From: Sialis fuliginosa | Taxonomy: Eukaryota > Arthropoda > Insecta > Megaloptera > Sialidae | Reading direction: 5' to 3' | Length of the DNA: 64,000 nucleotides | Assembly: GCA_961205875.1 (NCBI GenBank) | Contig: OY540817.1 | Location: forward strand, 7,971,001 to 8,035,000 | Shown: piece after piece, positions 34,735-46,719 of the stretch | Layout: each line of letters starts with the position of its first letter | How positions within the stretch are numbered: position 1 is the first letter of the stretch | Position numbers and translations under genes: made by a program | Notes under the pieces: generated by a model | What the model was told of the DNA's origin: nothing | Seen by the model: only the letters and a program-made list of their open reading frames with translations | Databases searched by the model: none

Positions 34735-35855
34735 GTAATAGAAAAGCTATTAAATAATAAAAGAAGCATATATTGATAATCTGTGTAATGGTATGATATA
34801 GATATAACGCTAGGTTCGACTCTCACCTGATAATTCTTTATTAATTAAATTTCTCGAGATATCACAAATGTCAAGAAAAGATATTAGGTATTAGAACTTT
34901 TAAAGTTTGCATTTACAATTATCATAGAAATGAAATTCCTGCATTTGTACAATGTCTTAAATACTATTAAATAAAAGTTTCATCATTTGTGCAAACAAAG
35001 TCCCCACTGCAAAAACCACATTGCCAAGTCTGTATATTTAATAACAAGAAAAGTCCACAGAGAGCCAACAGAACGGGGACAATGCAGACAGAAACCATGA
35101 AGCACAAGAAGAAAGCAAACATTTAAAAACAACGCTTTTATATGACCGGCAAGTAAAGGTGCTGTTTCCATTTAATAATTCACTCATGGCAAGATTATAT
35201 CTGTTCTCGCACAAGAAACTGTCACTCCTCTGTTTTCATCTTTTAAAATCTACGTCCCGCGCTGCCCTACTTTTGCGCTGAATAATTAAATCATCTTCTC
35301 GTTCGTCAAGTCGACTTCTACTCTATCCAGGCATTATGCCAAGCCAGAGCTGTCTCTACAAAAGGTTACAACTTTATATTGTGTACATGTACACGAACCT
35401 CGCCTTCTGTTCTATGTACATACATACGTTCACTTGTTCTTCATTATGTACTTCACTGCTTGTGGAGTTACTTCATTTCTGATACTATTAATGCTCTTGT
35501 ATAAGTAACAGTCTTCTGTATCTACAAACCGTTTGATCTCTTTATTAAAAAACTCTAATGTACTGAAACGAACAGGTGATTATCATAATATTATACCTTC
35601 GTGCTAAAATTCTCAATGGTGTAATCATATTACGTATAAACTATATACATACATGCATTTGTATGTGTATAGTATACTTATGTATTATGTGTGTAAAATA
35701 CAATACAAATACAAAGAAAGCTTTTATCTTAAATATTATTAATTCTCTCTTGCCGTACTTTACGTAATTATTATGGTTATTGTTAAAAATCGAATAAATT
35801 AATTGTAAATTTACAAAAATGTCTTATTCTAGAGGTTTTCGTGTCAAATAAGGAT
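34735..35855. other. intergenic DNA with a balanced-composition patch
   Basis: 34980-35480 is less AT-rich. A minus-strand frame (34983-35171) with a hydrophobic stretch was considered, but no family was recognised. No terminal repeats found. Confidence 0.35.
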
Positions 35856-35861
35856 TACAAT

Positions 35862-36042
35862 CAGGGACTTGAACCTGAACTCGAACCCGAACCGTAAACC
35901 CGAAAAAAAACCGCATTTTTCATTAACCTGAACCAGAACCGAACCGCTATATCTCAAAATCAACGAACCTGAATCTGAACACGAACCTTTTTATGGATAA
36001 CCGGTAACCATATATTTTTAAAAGGTTCAAACCTTAGCTCTG
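35862..36042. mobile_element. 181-bp hAT-like MITE with cgaacc repeats
   Basis: Left 'cagggacttgaacctgaact' then 'cgaacccgaacc'; inverted right 'cagagctaaggtttgaacct'. The interior repeats 'cctgaaccagaaccgaaccg' and similar words on one strand. The architecture matches the 32480-34422 element with a different hexamer. Target duplications are not convincing. Confidence 0.65.
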
Positions 36043-36760
36043 TAATTCAAGCTAAGGAGAAGGAAGGCTTTGTTGTAGCGACCACCTTTTTTATATTCTA
36101 AATAGTGAAAGTTTTTGTAATAGGTACAGTACAAGCTGCTTTTGTAAAGACATAGTGTAAGTTTGATTATAATTACATCTATTTATTTAGTGTAGCGGTG
36201 ATTACATTTCCGAGCACCTACAGGTCCATCTACCTAACCAATTAAAGGTTAAATGAAATTATAAAAGGCAATGGACCCCAAAAATAAATATTAAAAAATA
36301 AAAATTAATAGAATATTTTAAAGTAAACAATTTTTTTATATCAGATTGATATTGTCTTCAAAAGTTAAAATATGTTTTTTCTAATTACAATCTTAGCGTA
36401 TAAGGTCTCATCCATATTTTCGTTGATATATAGTTATCTTATGACCAGTATTCTGTGATTTTTAATGTCATATAGGTATATGCCAAAAATAATAGACGAA
36501 TTGACAGTAGAATAATTTTTTTTTATTTTTTTTATATATATTTTTGGCAGAATAATATTTATGTTACTGTAGTTAATGAAAATTATTTTGTTACTAATTA
36601 AAATGATCAAATATGCATTATTATTTAATAATTCTAAATTAATGAAATTGTATTTTAATGAATCGCAATTTTAACAGAGATTATTAATTATTGAGAACAT
36701 TTTATGTTGAATTATATAATTTCGAATATTTTATTATTGATTATATCTAATTCATATGTT
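36043..36760. other. AT-rich intergenic DNA
   Basis: Nothing recognised. Confidence 0.5.
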
Positions 36761-36762
36761 AA

Positions 36763-36990
36763 CCATCCCTCATATCCCCAACCTTACATGTCCCTTGGTA
36801 CCTGGCCCCCTTGTACGTGAATTAACCTTTTTTCACCCCTTAAAACTCCTAAATTTTTTATTTTTATAAGGTTCATTATTCGTCCACCATTTACTATAAT
36901 TATGTGAATTATCAGGTTTCTAGATCAAATGAATTAGTAGTAAGCAGGTTGCGACAGACAGACATACAGACACAGTGTATCCAATAAGAA
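36763..36990 (+). repeat. SINE-like tail repeat
   Basis: C-rich upstream words ('tggcccccttgtacgtgaat') and a tail 'gtaagcaggttgcgacagac' then 'agacatacagacac' match the general form of insect SINE 3' ends, which finish in a cagacagac block. Its 5' end is unclear. Confidence 0.5.
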
Positions 36991-37528
36991 CTTGATACAT
37001 ACATATATAATTAAATATAATAATATAGGTACAAAAATGTTTATTCTCATTAACGTAATCTATTTTTTGGCTAACCTATTCATTAAATTAAATATTGATA
37101 ACATTTATAACCTGATAAAACTGTCAATAGAAACCAACCAACCTAAAAAACAGTTGGTATAAACCAATAGACAATAAAACAACAGTTGTATTGAATAGCA
37201 TTAAATAGCCAGTCGTTACAAAACTAACTACAGTCAAATAGCTTGAGGATAACAAAACACAATGCTAAATAAACGGCAGATTAAATCTGTGTATACTTGT
37301 CTATGTATGAATGCTTGTATTTGTGTTCAGATTGTCCCAGAGTGATGTAAATAATTCTGTATCGACACCACCAATGTGTAGGGAGGAATTGTCACAATTA
37401 ATAGATTATTCAAAGAAAGAAAAATTTATAGTCAAAGCTAGCATTCTATGTTTTTTTTATATTTTATGTTTGTTGAAGTCAGGTGCGCATACCAAAAAAT
37501 ATTAATGGGAGATTCAAGACGATTTAAC
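36991..37528. other. AT-rich intergenic DNA
   Basis: Short words around 'aaccaaccaacctaaaaaac' and 'acagttggtataaacc' recur but form no clear array. Confidence 0.4.
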
Positions 37529-37618
37529 TAGGGGTGTACCGGAATTCCGGTTGGAATTTACGATTTTATTACGGTTTCGGTTCCGGCCGCATTTTTTTCC
37601 AGTTCCGGTACACCTCTA
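37529..37618. mobile_element. 90-bp hAT-like mini-MITE with ccggttccgg
   Basis: Left 'taggggtgtaccggaattcc' and inverted right 'tagaggtgtaccggaactgg' pair over 20 bp with few mismatches. The middle is 'acggtttcggttccggccgc'. Flanks 'gatttaac' and 'attataac' agree at only some positions. It is among the smallest elements in the window. Confidence 0.8.
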
Positions 37619-38129
37619 ATTATAACAATTCATTTTTAACCGTTATGGCAGAAGTGTGGGTCGCAAATTTTTTTTTATAATATTAAACACCATGGGGAAT
37701 TTTTCATACTAAAGATACTTCTTTGAAAATGAATTTTGACAGAAAAAAAATGATCCTAATACTTTCTACCGTACATGTGTCAAATTTTCCTCCATAACAG
37801 TGATTAAAAATAAATTTAGAAATAAACTACAGTTATCAAATTAGTGATTAATATAAATGTGAACATAAAGGACGTAATTAATAAAAACAGAAAACAAGTG
37901 CATACTACAAATATCCTTATTATTTTTCTGAGAAATAAATTTTAAATTTTAATAAACTACCATTGTGTCATGGTTTTTATTTAAAAAATAAATTTTATTA
38001 TAAATTTATTTATTTTATTAACATATTTTAATTTAATATATTAAAGAAATATACAGACAAGTTTCCATTTTAACAAGTAAATCTCGGTCCATATAAGTTT
38101 GAGAACTCCTATTCAGGAGGGCTAGCATT

Positions 38130-38234
38130 AAATTATTGATTTAGAGTCTCGGCGAGACTTATAAATAAAATTTATTTCGTTTCAGTCTCGTCTCGTTAAA
38201 ATTTAAGCCAATATCGTCTAGGATTGTATCCCTA
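38130..38234. mobile_element. hAT-like fragment with gtctcgtctcg motif
   Basis: 'gagtctcggcgagactt' and 'cagtctcgtctcgtt' are followed by an end 'aggattgtatcccta', whose reverse is 'tagggatacaat'. Same motif set as 42025-42263 and 45770-45872. The left terminus is missing. Confidence 0.55.
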
Positions 38235-38262
38235 ACTTGTAGATGTTTTTTATAACTTACTG

Positions 38263-38644
38263 CAGCGATTCTCAACCTGTGGGGTGCGCCTCCCTAGGTG
38301 GCCGTGATAAAACTAAGCATATATAGAAAAAAATGAGAAAAACTATTATTAAAAAATGTATTTAATTTACTGAAAGAAAAGCAATAAAATACATTCTGAC
38401 ATAGATAATAAAAAATAAAATACACGTTCAATTTACACTGATATAGGTAATACGCTTATAAATAAGATTGTATTAGTACTGCACAATGCATTTAATAATT
38501 AACTTATCAATATTAAATCAAAAACAAGATTAATAATAGCAAAGTTTTTCGAAAGACGGTTTAATAAAATTATTGTATGAGGGGGGGGGATGAAAATTTT
38601 GATTGAAAATTGGGTCGCGAATACTAAAAGGTTGAGAAACGCTG
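38263..38644. mobile_element. 382-bp hAT MITE
   Basis: Left 'cagcgattctcaacctgtgg' and inverted right 'cagcgtttctcaacctttta' are hAT termini. Perfect 8-bp duplications 'acttactg' flank it (38255-38262 and 38645-38652). Near the right end is a G tract followed by 'gggtcgcgaatac', the subterminal word of this hAT group. It has no coding potential. Confidence 0.97.
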
Positions 38645-38720
38645 ACTTACTGCATTGCAATAATTATAGATAGAGGTGGTTAGGCCCCGGTTGGATCCCC
38701 ACGTGAACGCCAATGATTTG

Positions 38721-38746
38721 TACTATAGATACTAGTATCTATAGTA
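38721..38746. repeat. 26-bp perfect palindrome
   Basis: 'tactatagatac' followed by 'tagtatctatagta' is exactly self-complementary with no loop. It lies 70 bp from the hAT MITE. It could be a protein-binding site or a chance or remnant structure. Confidence 0.9.
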
Positions 38747-38749
38747 GTT

Positions 38750-39290
38750 GTAGTTTTTTTTTGCTTTGTTTGGTGTTTCTCTTTGCAATGCTCGTGTACA
38801 GCATCCAAGTTTTATGTAAGATTGATGTTTGAAGCAAGATTAAATTTTTTTCTCCCATACGTATAAAAGAGATCAATATGTACGATGCAATCTTATAGAT
38901 GTAAGATTTTAATTTGTATACAACTCTGTCGTATGTTGTTGTTGTTGTTATGGAGAGAAAATAAATTTAGGTTAGAGATAAATCTAACATACAGTTGCTT
39001 TTTCGAAAACAATAAATAACTAAAAATTTTATTTGCAGGTTTATGTTTTTTTCGAGTTTTTACAGTTAATTTTGTCTGTATACAACTTATCACGGGTTCC
39101 CATTCTGAAACTTGTTGGTGAATTTTTTTAACAATACGTTTGAATGACCTTTTTTGAATATTTCAATAAGAAAAAAATGTGATAGGAACATTTGAGTGGC
39201 CTTTTTTAGGTCCTTCAGTTATAAATTTTAATTTAATTCAATGAATTTTTTGACCCGCTATGCCAGGACCCTTTTAACCCCGAGTCTCAA
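38750..39290. other. AT-rich intergenic DNA
   Basis: A short gttgttgtt triplet run near 38935. Nothing else recognised. Confidence 0.5.
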
Positions 39291-39292
39291 GA

Positions 39293-40755
39293 CTACACGG
39301 AGAGAAAAATCTTAGAAAAATTACTGTGCTCTGCACTATAAACGATGTGCGAAAGTCGAATATGGTCAATTTTATACGGTAAAATAAGAAAAATTAAAAT
39401 TCATAATATAAAAAGTAAAGGACACAATAGTATTTTTTAAAATACAGGCCAGCGAAATTTATAAAACAGCACAGTAAAAAGTTCCTATCTCGACAAATTT
39501 GTATTTTTTAATTGTTTTTCTTAAAAAAAATGCTATTTAAGTTGATGTAAATTATTAGGCGGTCTGATAAATTTTACAATACTGACTTATAAAATTCAAT
39601 GATATTTCAAAGATATCTGGCAAAAGCAGAAAGAAAGAAAAAGACAGAAGATACCAATTATGTTGAAAACACAAAAACTAAAAATGTGATATCTCATTAA
39701 CTGTTTATCGTGGAGATGTATGTATGGTTTTATTTTGTTTGTAAAACGATTCTCTAAAAATCATACGCATCATGTCTAGATCTCAGATTTATGGTTTTCG
39801 ATATATTTTAATAGAAAGTTAGGATATAAAGCAAATTTTACTATCAGCATAAACAAGGTAGTAAGGTTCGAGTACAGTCGGCTATTTTCGATCTTCCGAC
39901 GGCCTATAAGCTGACAGTTACATACATATTTAGAATGTATATTTGTTTTAAAAGTACATATTGTAATTGTGTAGTGTTTTCTATTTTAAAGATATTTTTC
40001 TATGTTATCGTGATTTTAAAGTATTATATTTTAATTTATATTCAAAATTGTTTTTAGTGTGAATAATATTTAAAGCGGGACGTGTAGCATATTTAGATTT
40101 AAAATGGCTATGATTGTTTTTATTTTATTAAAATTATTGTTTTGTGCGAATTTTAAATGAATGTGGGTGATAAATGTTTTACAATAATGTTTTGTTCGGT
40201 TTTAATGTGTTATTTTTAGAAGTTTTATTTGTAAAATAAGTTTTGACAGATATAGGTTAGTTTAGATTTTAGATATTGAAAATACGTTATTTTATATTTA
40301 ATTTGTTCTGTGAATCGGTCTCTTTGCACATGTATTGGTTGTCATATCTTTATGTAAATTGTTCTACAACTATATTTGTAAACTATTATTAGTTGTAAAA
40401 TTCAAAACAATGTATATTATATAAATAAATCGATAACTTTCTTAAAATGAAATTGCTTTTTATTGTTTTTACCTTTCTGTTTGAAAAAAAAAATAATAAG
40501 CTATAGAAATTTTACTGAATCGGTAAGGCCGGTAAGGCAGTTTTCTGATACAGCGTTCCAAATATTACCATGCTAGCACCGTAATTTCTACCGTGATAAA
40601 AAAGCAATTTATATAATGTAAGCACTGATAATTTTTATATGGACGTATAAATATTTTTTACTTGTATCGTCGATTGCGCACGCATTATAAGAGAGCACAG
40701 TAATTTTTCTAAGATTTTCTGTATAAAAATTATCATGACTTTTCTCTCTGTGTAG
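39293..40755. mobile_element. 1.46-kb inverted-repeat element, ctacac(a/g)gagagaaaa ends
   Basis: Left 'ctacacggagagaaaaatct' continues 'tagaaaaattactgtgctct'. The right end in reverse is 'ctacacagagagaaaagtca', about 22 bp of extra sequence, then the same 'tagaaaaattactgtgctct'. If CAC is the true start, TA borders both sides. The interior is AT-rich without a coding frame. The CAC... start would suit a CMC-type (CACTA, Chapaev) element, but this is inference. Confidence 0.85.
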
Positions 40756-42020
40756 GGTCCTGTCAAACTTCCGCATGTGGGGCCTTGATACTGTGTATTA
40801 TATTAAGCCATTGATATTTTTCGAGTTAAAATTATTGAAAATTCATAAAACTCTGTTTTGTTCCATATCATAAAAGTTGACATTTTCCAGAAAAAAGTTC
40901 AGTTAAAAGTTAACTATTTTTCTCGTGAATTACGAATCTGTAACAAAAAATATGAGTTTAGATTTGAAAAAGAAAAATTGAACCTGAAAACTCATCAAGG
41001 TAACCCTTTCAAGGCAACACATACTGAAAATTGGTTATTTTGGAAATAATCCATTAGAAAAGTCATAAAAAAAACTATATATTATATTATCGTGTAGAGT
41101 AGATACGAATACATGTATTTTTTTTCGTTATAAGTAAAGAAAGTATCACCAAAAATTAAAACTGTTTCAATAAAAGGTCTAAATATACATTAAATGAAAA
41201 CAATAAAATATATTTTTCGCTGAATCTTTAATTGAAAACAAAGTAAAGGAAAAAGGTTAATCCGACAGATTTTGCAACTTTTAATTTACATTTATGATTT
41301 GGTAACTTAATCTGGGCATTAGTAGTTAATCCGCATTTAAATTACACAAATTAGCAAGAACGAGTTTGTTTGAATCGTGCGCTCTTTGCGAGCCACTGCG
41401 AAAGAGCATTTTAATGAAATCGAATTCCCTTTAATAAACCAAAAGTATTTAAACGCTATCTGTATTCCACGTGACGCGTGTTTAACATTTTTTTACACTT
41501 TGTGTGGGGCAAATGATGCCCGTTATTGTTTTAATTAGAAACATTTGCGATGTTTTCCGAAACTTCATTTTGTATTAATATCGATCCATCGAAAATCTAT
41601 GTTTACTTTTTACATGAATATATCATAATCTTGCATAATTTGTTTCAGTAATGTTATAAATACAATATTGATGAAAATGTTTTAAAATTAGAACTTGTTT
41701 TGATATAACTAATACAGTACAGATCAATTGAGGTAAACAATTTTAGTCGTCATCTTGAGAATCGCCTATTAAAACTTTATTATTATTATCTTTTTATTTA
41801 GAATATTAAATATATATTCCAAAACAACAAGCTTATTGTTATTTTTTAATCAAATATAGATATTAGGGGAATAAGAGGGAATATGGGAGCATGCATTTAT
41901 CTTAAATATAATAATTTATGACTTTCATGTTCAAATAGACTGGCACCTAAATCTATGTATATAGGTCTTGATTGCAAAGAATCAAATTGGTCCATTTTTA
42001 CAGATCTTATCTTGAACACA
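40756..42020. other. AT-rich intergenic DNA
   Basis: No element or gene recognised. A 63-codon lysine-rich frame at 40858-41049 is unremarkable. Confidence 0.5.
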
Positions 42021-42024
42021 CATA

Positions 42025-42263
42025 TAGGGCAGAACGTTGAGGTGAAATTAGGTAAGAAATTTTTACGAGACAATACCGAGACGAAATCATATTTATTATA
42101 TTTTTATTTTATTATAAAAAAATTCATTCAAGAACGAGAATTTTATCGGTCTCGATTTCGGTAATATGTACGAGACGAGATAGCTTTAATTTTAACGAGA
42201 CTGTTACTTGTAAAACTCGAGACATAAGTTCCAAAAACCGAGAAGATTTTTCGTGCAGACCTA
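42025..42263. mobile_element. 239-bp hAT-like MITE with cgagac motif
   Basis: Left 'tagggcagaacgttgagg'; inverted right 'taggtctgcacgaaaaatct'. Inside, 'tacgagacaataccgagacg', 'cggtctcgatttcgg' and 'acgagacgagat' repeat the same word. The proposed flanks share only part of eight bases, so the target duplication is weak. Confidence 0.65.
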
Positions 42264-42675
42264 CTTACACAGAGTCATGTGGGAGATCCTTTTTACGTTT
42301 TGAAGGTAGAACAATCAGAATTTGACCTTATCACGAACACGATTCTTCATCTATAAATATCTATTGCATACGTGCTAGTTCTTTTTGAAATTTATTTATT
42401 TCTAAATAAAATACACTCACCATTTTGAATATACCTAGAAGGAGAAGAAGGAAATAGTGATGAATAAGCCAAATGAAATAAATAAGCGAAAATAATCCAC
42501 TCGTGGGATATAAACACATTTCTACAAAGTGACAATCGGCTCTCCCTCATTCTAGTCTCCATTGTTGAACAATGTGTTTGTCTGAAGGAAAATGCATACT
42601 GACAGAACAGGGTGAGAACAATTTCAAGATACAAATATATTTAAATTATTGTTCTCTGGCGTTATTATTTATTAC
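42264..42675. other. intergenic DNA
   Basis: Nothing recognised. The minus-strand 80-codon frame at 42392-42634 has no family motif. Confidence 0.4.
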
Positions 42676-42980
42676 TAGCTATGCCCGCGGCTTGAATTAT
42701 TTTAGATCTTTTTATTCTACACAGTTCTTTACTACATTATAACGGTATTGCAAAAGAGTGCGCTAGCGGCCAAGTTTTTTCCGACTTGATTTACTATTAT
42801 CGTCACTGCTTATTTCTTATGTTACCTAAGGTAACAAAATATATACTAAAACCTGGGCAAAGAACATATTATCTATGAATTAAAAAAAATAGACGTAAAT
42901 CGGATAAGTGGTTCTCGAGTGATAACCACACTAACGGACAAACAGACAGAGAGACGTTGCTTTTTTTAAATATATACTAA
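42676..42980 (+). repeat. SINE-like family S1, copy 2
   Basis: The head 'actagctatgcccgcggctt' is followed by 'tttttattctacacagttct', 'gatttactattatcgtcact', 'aagtggttctcgagtgataa' and the tail 'agacagagagacgttgc'. It is the most complete plus-strand copy. Confidence 0.85.
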
Positions 42981-43159
42981 TGATTTGCTTATCGGATAAA
43001 TATATCATATCTTTTTTCAAGGTTTTTACAAACTTTCATTTCTTAATGTGCAGACTCTTCTTGTTAAAAATATGGGATTTGAAATTATTTTGACGTTTCA
43101 GCACGTTTCCAACCCTGGATCTAACTAACGCAGGCATGTGACAAAAGCTATCCAGCCAC

Positions 43160-43190
43160 ATGTTGCATCGATATGTATGTGTGTGTGTAT
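43160..43190. repeat. tatgtgtgtg simple repeat
   Basis: Short (TG/TA)n tract. Confidence 0.8.
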
Positions 43191-43378
43191 GTATCACAAT
43201 AGGAGGATATTCGTCTATGTGTTGTTATCTTCATAGAGGATTGCGGACCCGTTTTAAGAACGACGCATGTTTCGTTGAAAACAGTGACGGCTTTTGATCA
43301 AATATTACGAGGGTACAAATATATTTAATTTCATATAATTTTATACATAATATGCATATTTAAATTACTTATACTATA

Positions 43379-44091
43379 CAGGGTGTATTCTTCGGCGATA
43401 CGAATATTTTGAAGGAAGGTAGAATGAGTTATTTGGAAGTGATTTAAGCAAATATACCTATAGACAAAGTGCAACAATTTTTTTTTATATCGGCCATTTT
43501 AGTTTTTTGAAAAAACCCAGATTTATACATGTTAATCGCAAAAGTTCAAATGTTAAAAAGCCTATATTTTTTAAAGATGGTTTTTATATTACTTAAATGT
43601 TTATGTTACACTATCAGATGAAAATAAAATTTATGAATAGCAAAAATAAAAAATGGCTGCAGTTTAACATTTAAAAACTTATAAAACATTGATAAAATTA
43701 TTTCTTTAAAAAATTATTTTATAAAATCTAGTACACTTACAGATGTTCAGATGGTTTTAAAAACTGCTCTATTTTATACCCTTTCGAAAAACCTACATGA
43801 ATTATTTTTGTTAAAAAAACTTAAATTTATCTCAGAATAAGTAAGATTTTTACATTTTTCCAGTGTGTCGATCGTAGTATGCTATTCTAAATAAGTCATT
43901 AAAAAATATTGGCTCACTTTTGAACTTTTTCCATAAACATATATGAATATGGGTTTTTAAAAAAAATTATTAAAATAGTCGATATAAAAAAACTGTTACA
44001 CTTTGTATATATGTATATTTGCTTAAATTACTTTCAAATGACCCATTCTACCTCCCTTTAAAATATTCGTATCGCCGAACCAAACATCCTG
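43379..44091. mobile_element. 713-bp foldback element with TA target sites
   Basis: Left 'cagggtgtattcttcggcga' then 'tacgaatatttt'; inverted right 'caggatgtttggttcggcga' then 'tacgaatatttt'. TA flanks at 43377-43378 and 44092-44093. The arms continue to pair through 'aaatatac', 'acaaagtg(c/t)aac', 'tatatcg' and 'aaaaaaccca', leaving a central loop near 43735. It has no coding region. The design is the same as 20439-21514 but the sequence differs. Confidence 0.9.
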
Positions 44092-44093
44092 TA

Positions 44094-45135
44094 TACCTTA
44101 TTCGTTTAATATAAATGTCAAATGTGGTATTGTCCGTATACTACGGATTTCTTTTTTATTTATTTATGTAGGTGTTTCTCTCCCTCCTATGCAAGAACGT
44201 ACCGCCACTGTCGGATAAAATCCGTACGGATTTTGCTGATCTGTCGTGCCGTGTGTTGTGGATTTTAAATCAAACGAATCAAGTACCGAAAGGGAGAGAG
44301 TGTTCTGTTTCGATAAGTATTTTTGGAGGGAGTCGGCTTGTTATTATGAAGTAACAAAATTGCACGATAATCATAAATAATGGAATATTTGAAATTAAGC
44401 CGTCTGGTTATAAATTTTCATAAAGGTGTAAAATAAAATAATTATTTTTTAGGATTTTCTATACAACATTTTATCTTTTCATTGTATTCATCCAAATAAT
44501 AAACGTTATTTTTTATTTTGTTGCACCACTAGACTGGAAATTTATAATATTTATTCTATATTGAAACATATTATAAACTAATCTTATGTATTAAAAATAG
44601 CAAGTTAAAGAAAATTTTATTTAATGTTTTTTAAGTGAAATTAATGATTTTTTCTTTTCCAGGTATGTTGAAGAAAACACTTCAGTTATCCTAGTTTAAG
44701 GTATAGTATATCGACAATATAAAACATTTATAGCTTAAATATCGACAAAACAAAACTGAAAAACTGATTTTAAACACGTCAAACTTTTCTTGCGTTTTAT
44801 ACTATTTTATTTTTTTACGAAGAATGTGATAAACATTTTTATTACTTTTGAACATATGAACGAAATCGTTTGTCTGTATTAAACAGAAAATTCAATTATA
44901 CTGTAAAAAGCAATTTTTAGTAAACATGCTTGAAATGAGTAAATAATTTTTCTGTGTTCGCAACATATATTTGGCTAAAAATCGATTTTTGTTCGTTTAA
45001 AACATGATTTTCGAAAGGAAAAGCTTTATGAATGTGTATAATTTAAGATTTTTAAGTTCAATTAGGACCCATAGCTGCATTACATACCGAAAAAACGTTT
45101 TTTTGCAATATTGCAAAAACAAGAGCTGATTGAGC
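44094..45135. other. intergenic DNA; small balanced patch near 44170-44340
   Basis: The patch contains an 18-bp perfect palindrome 'aaaatccgtacggatttt' (44217-44234) and a 60-codon frame with no known motif. The rest is AT-rich and unassigned. Confidence 0.4.
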
Positions 45136-45140
45136 AAAAT

Positions 45141-45494
45141 GAGAGATATTTAAAAAAAATGTAATAACAAAAATTACTCCACTCATTTAGATCTATCATT
45201 TGGCACCTCCAATAAATCAATTGTTTAAACAATTAAAAAAAATGATTAACAAATTTCATAAAAAAAAGTTATGTATAATTTTAATTGATGTCTTAAATAG
45301 TTCTAATAGATTTTCAAATAATTAATTAACACTTTAAAGGTGTCCTAAATTTCACTACCAGTTTGTTAAAATAGATTTTATTTTAAATATTGAAATTTAA
45401 TTGTATAAACAATTGATTTTTTGGGGATGCGAAATGAGATATAAATGATTTGAGTAATTTTTGATTCAACCTTTTTTTAATTATCTCTTACCAT
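45141..45494. repeat. imperfect inverted repeat
   Basis: Left 'caaaaattactccactcatt' and 'aatcaattgtttaaacaatt' are mirrored at the right by 'aattgtataaacaattgatt' and 'aaatgatttgagtaattttt'. The arms are about 90 bp each with ~165 bp between. A decayed MITE is likely; boundaries are uncertain. Confidence 0.7.
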
Positions 45495-45769
45495 TTATGA
45501 ATAGTAAAATAATCACTGTACGCGATATGTGAGTTATTTAGTCACGCGCCCAGCTCTAGCCCAAATTACCCTAAAAAAGTTGTCGTCTACACAGAAAAAA
45601 ATAATTATTATTTAATTTATTAATAAAATTTTGTATCAATTTTAACTATGATAGATAAATTCAGTAATTTGATAGTATTATTCTTTAAATCAATAATTAA
45701 ATTAAAATCTAATATATTTGTTATATTTTAAATGTTATTTAAAATATTTCAAAATAAAATCCAAACCAG

Positions 45770-45872
45770 AATTGCTTCAATTTTTACGAGACTGCATAGG
45801 TATTAGTTGTAAAATTCGATACCGAGACTAGATTTCAGTTCCTATACATTACATCTCATCGATTGCCCTAAT
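45770..45872 (-). mobile_element. hAT-like fragment, tagggcaatcgatgag end
   Basis: The right edge in reverse reads 'tagggcaatcgatgagatgt', close to the left terminus of 42025-42263, and is followed inward by 'ctagtctcggtatcg'. The opposite end was not found. Confidence 0.55.
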
Positions 45873-46715
45873 AAATATGTAAAAATTGCACACATATATA
45901 TATATCAATATAAAATAAAAATAAAAATATCGGCATTTAGATCCAATGAAACGAAAAACATTCAACAAAGAAAAAATAAAATAAAACTTACAATCCATTC
46001 AAAAATATTCCATTGCGCAAAATGTTAAGAAAAATAAAAAAACCCACCATACCTGACCTAGTTACTTCCATTTGCATTAAAGAGCACATTACTCCAATTG
46101 ATTTTTTTCTCACATACATACACATAAAAGTTGAAAGCTTAACATTCTTGATCTGACAATCAATCAGAATGCGTTAAGCTGAATTATTAACAACATGATT
46201 AGCCGCGTTGAGATCTGTTCGTATGAACTTTACACCACGCCGGTGTTATAACACTTAACAGGCCTCTTGGAAAGCTTTTAGAGATCTTTTCATGTCGTTA
46301 GTGTACCCTCGCTATCGCATTTTACACTTCACGCTACGAGGGCGTAACTACACACTTGTATAGTTTCAGAAAACGTACGTAAAAACAGGGGCGGCCTATA
46401 CATGAGCATAAAGGAGAAGGTTGGGTGTCATATAAGAGGTTATTTCAATATGAAACCGCATTGAATAGCTATTTTAATAGCCAGTCTCATTAGCTCTATT
46501 AATAGTCATTATCGTTAGTACATTGAGTTTTAAATAGTTTTTTTTTATACTATGAAAAAATCATCCCAAAAATAGTTATGATATTTTGTATAAAATAAAT
46601 TGAAGGTCATTTTTTTGGTCGAAGCGAATTTTGGTTATACCTTTAGCCGAAACCGAATAAATTGTATAATGCTATTTGCTATGTTCACTATGTCAGTGAC
46701 TTTTGTCACCTATCG
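45873..46715. other. intergenic DNA
   Basis: 46190-46400 is less AT-rich and unassigned. Elsewhere AT-rich with a short (ta)n at about 45897. Confidence 0.4.
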
Positions 46716-46719
46716 AATA

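Noticed and set aside
35862..36042. 8-bp target duplication for the cgaacc MITE
   Set aside because: Candidate flanks attacaat and taattcaa do not agree in register, so no TSD is claimed.
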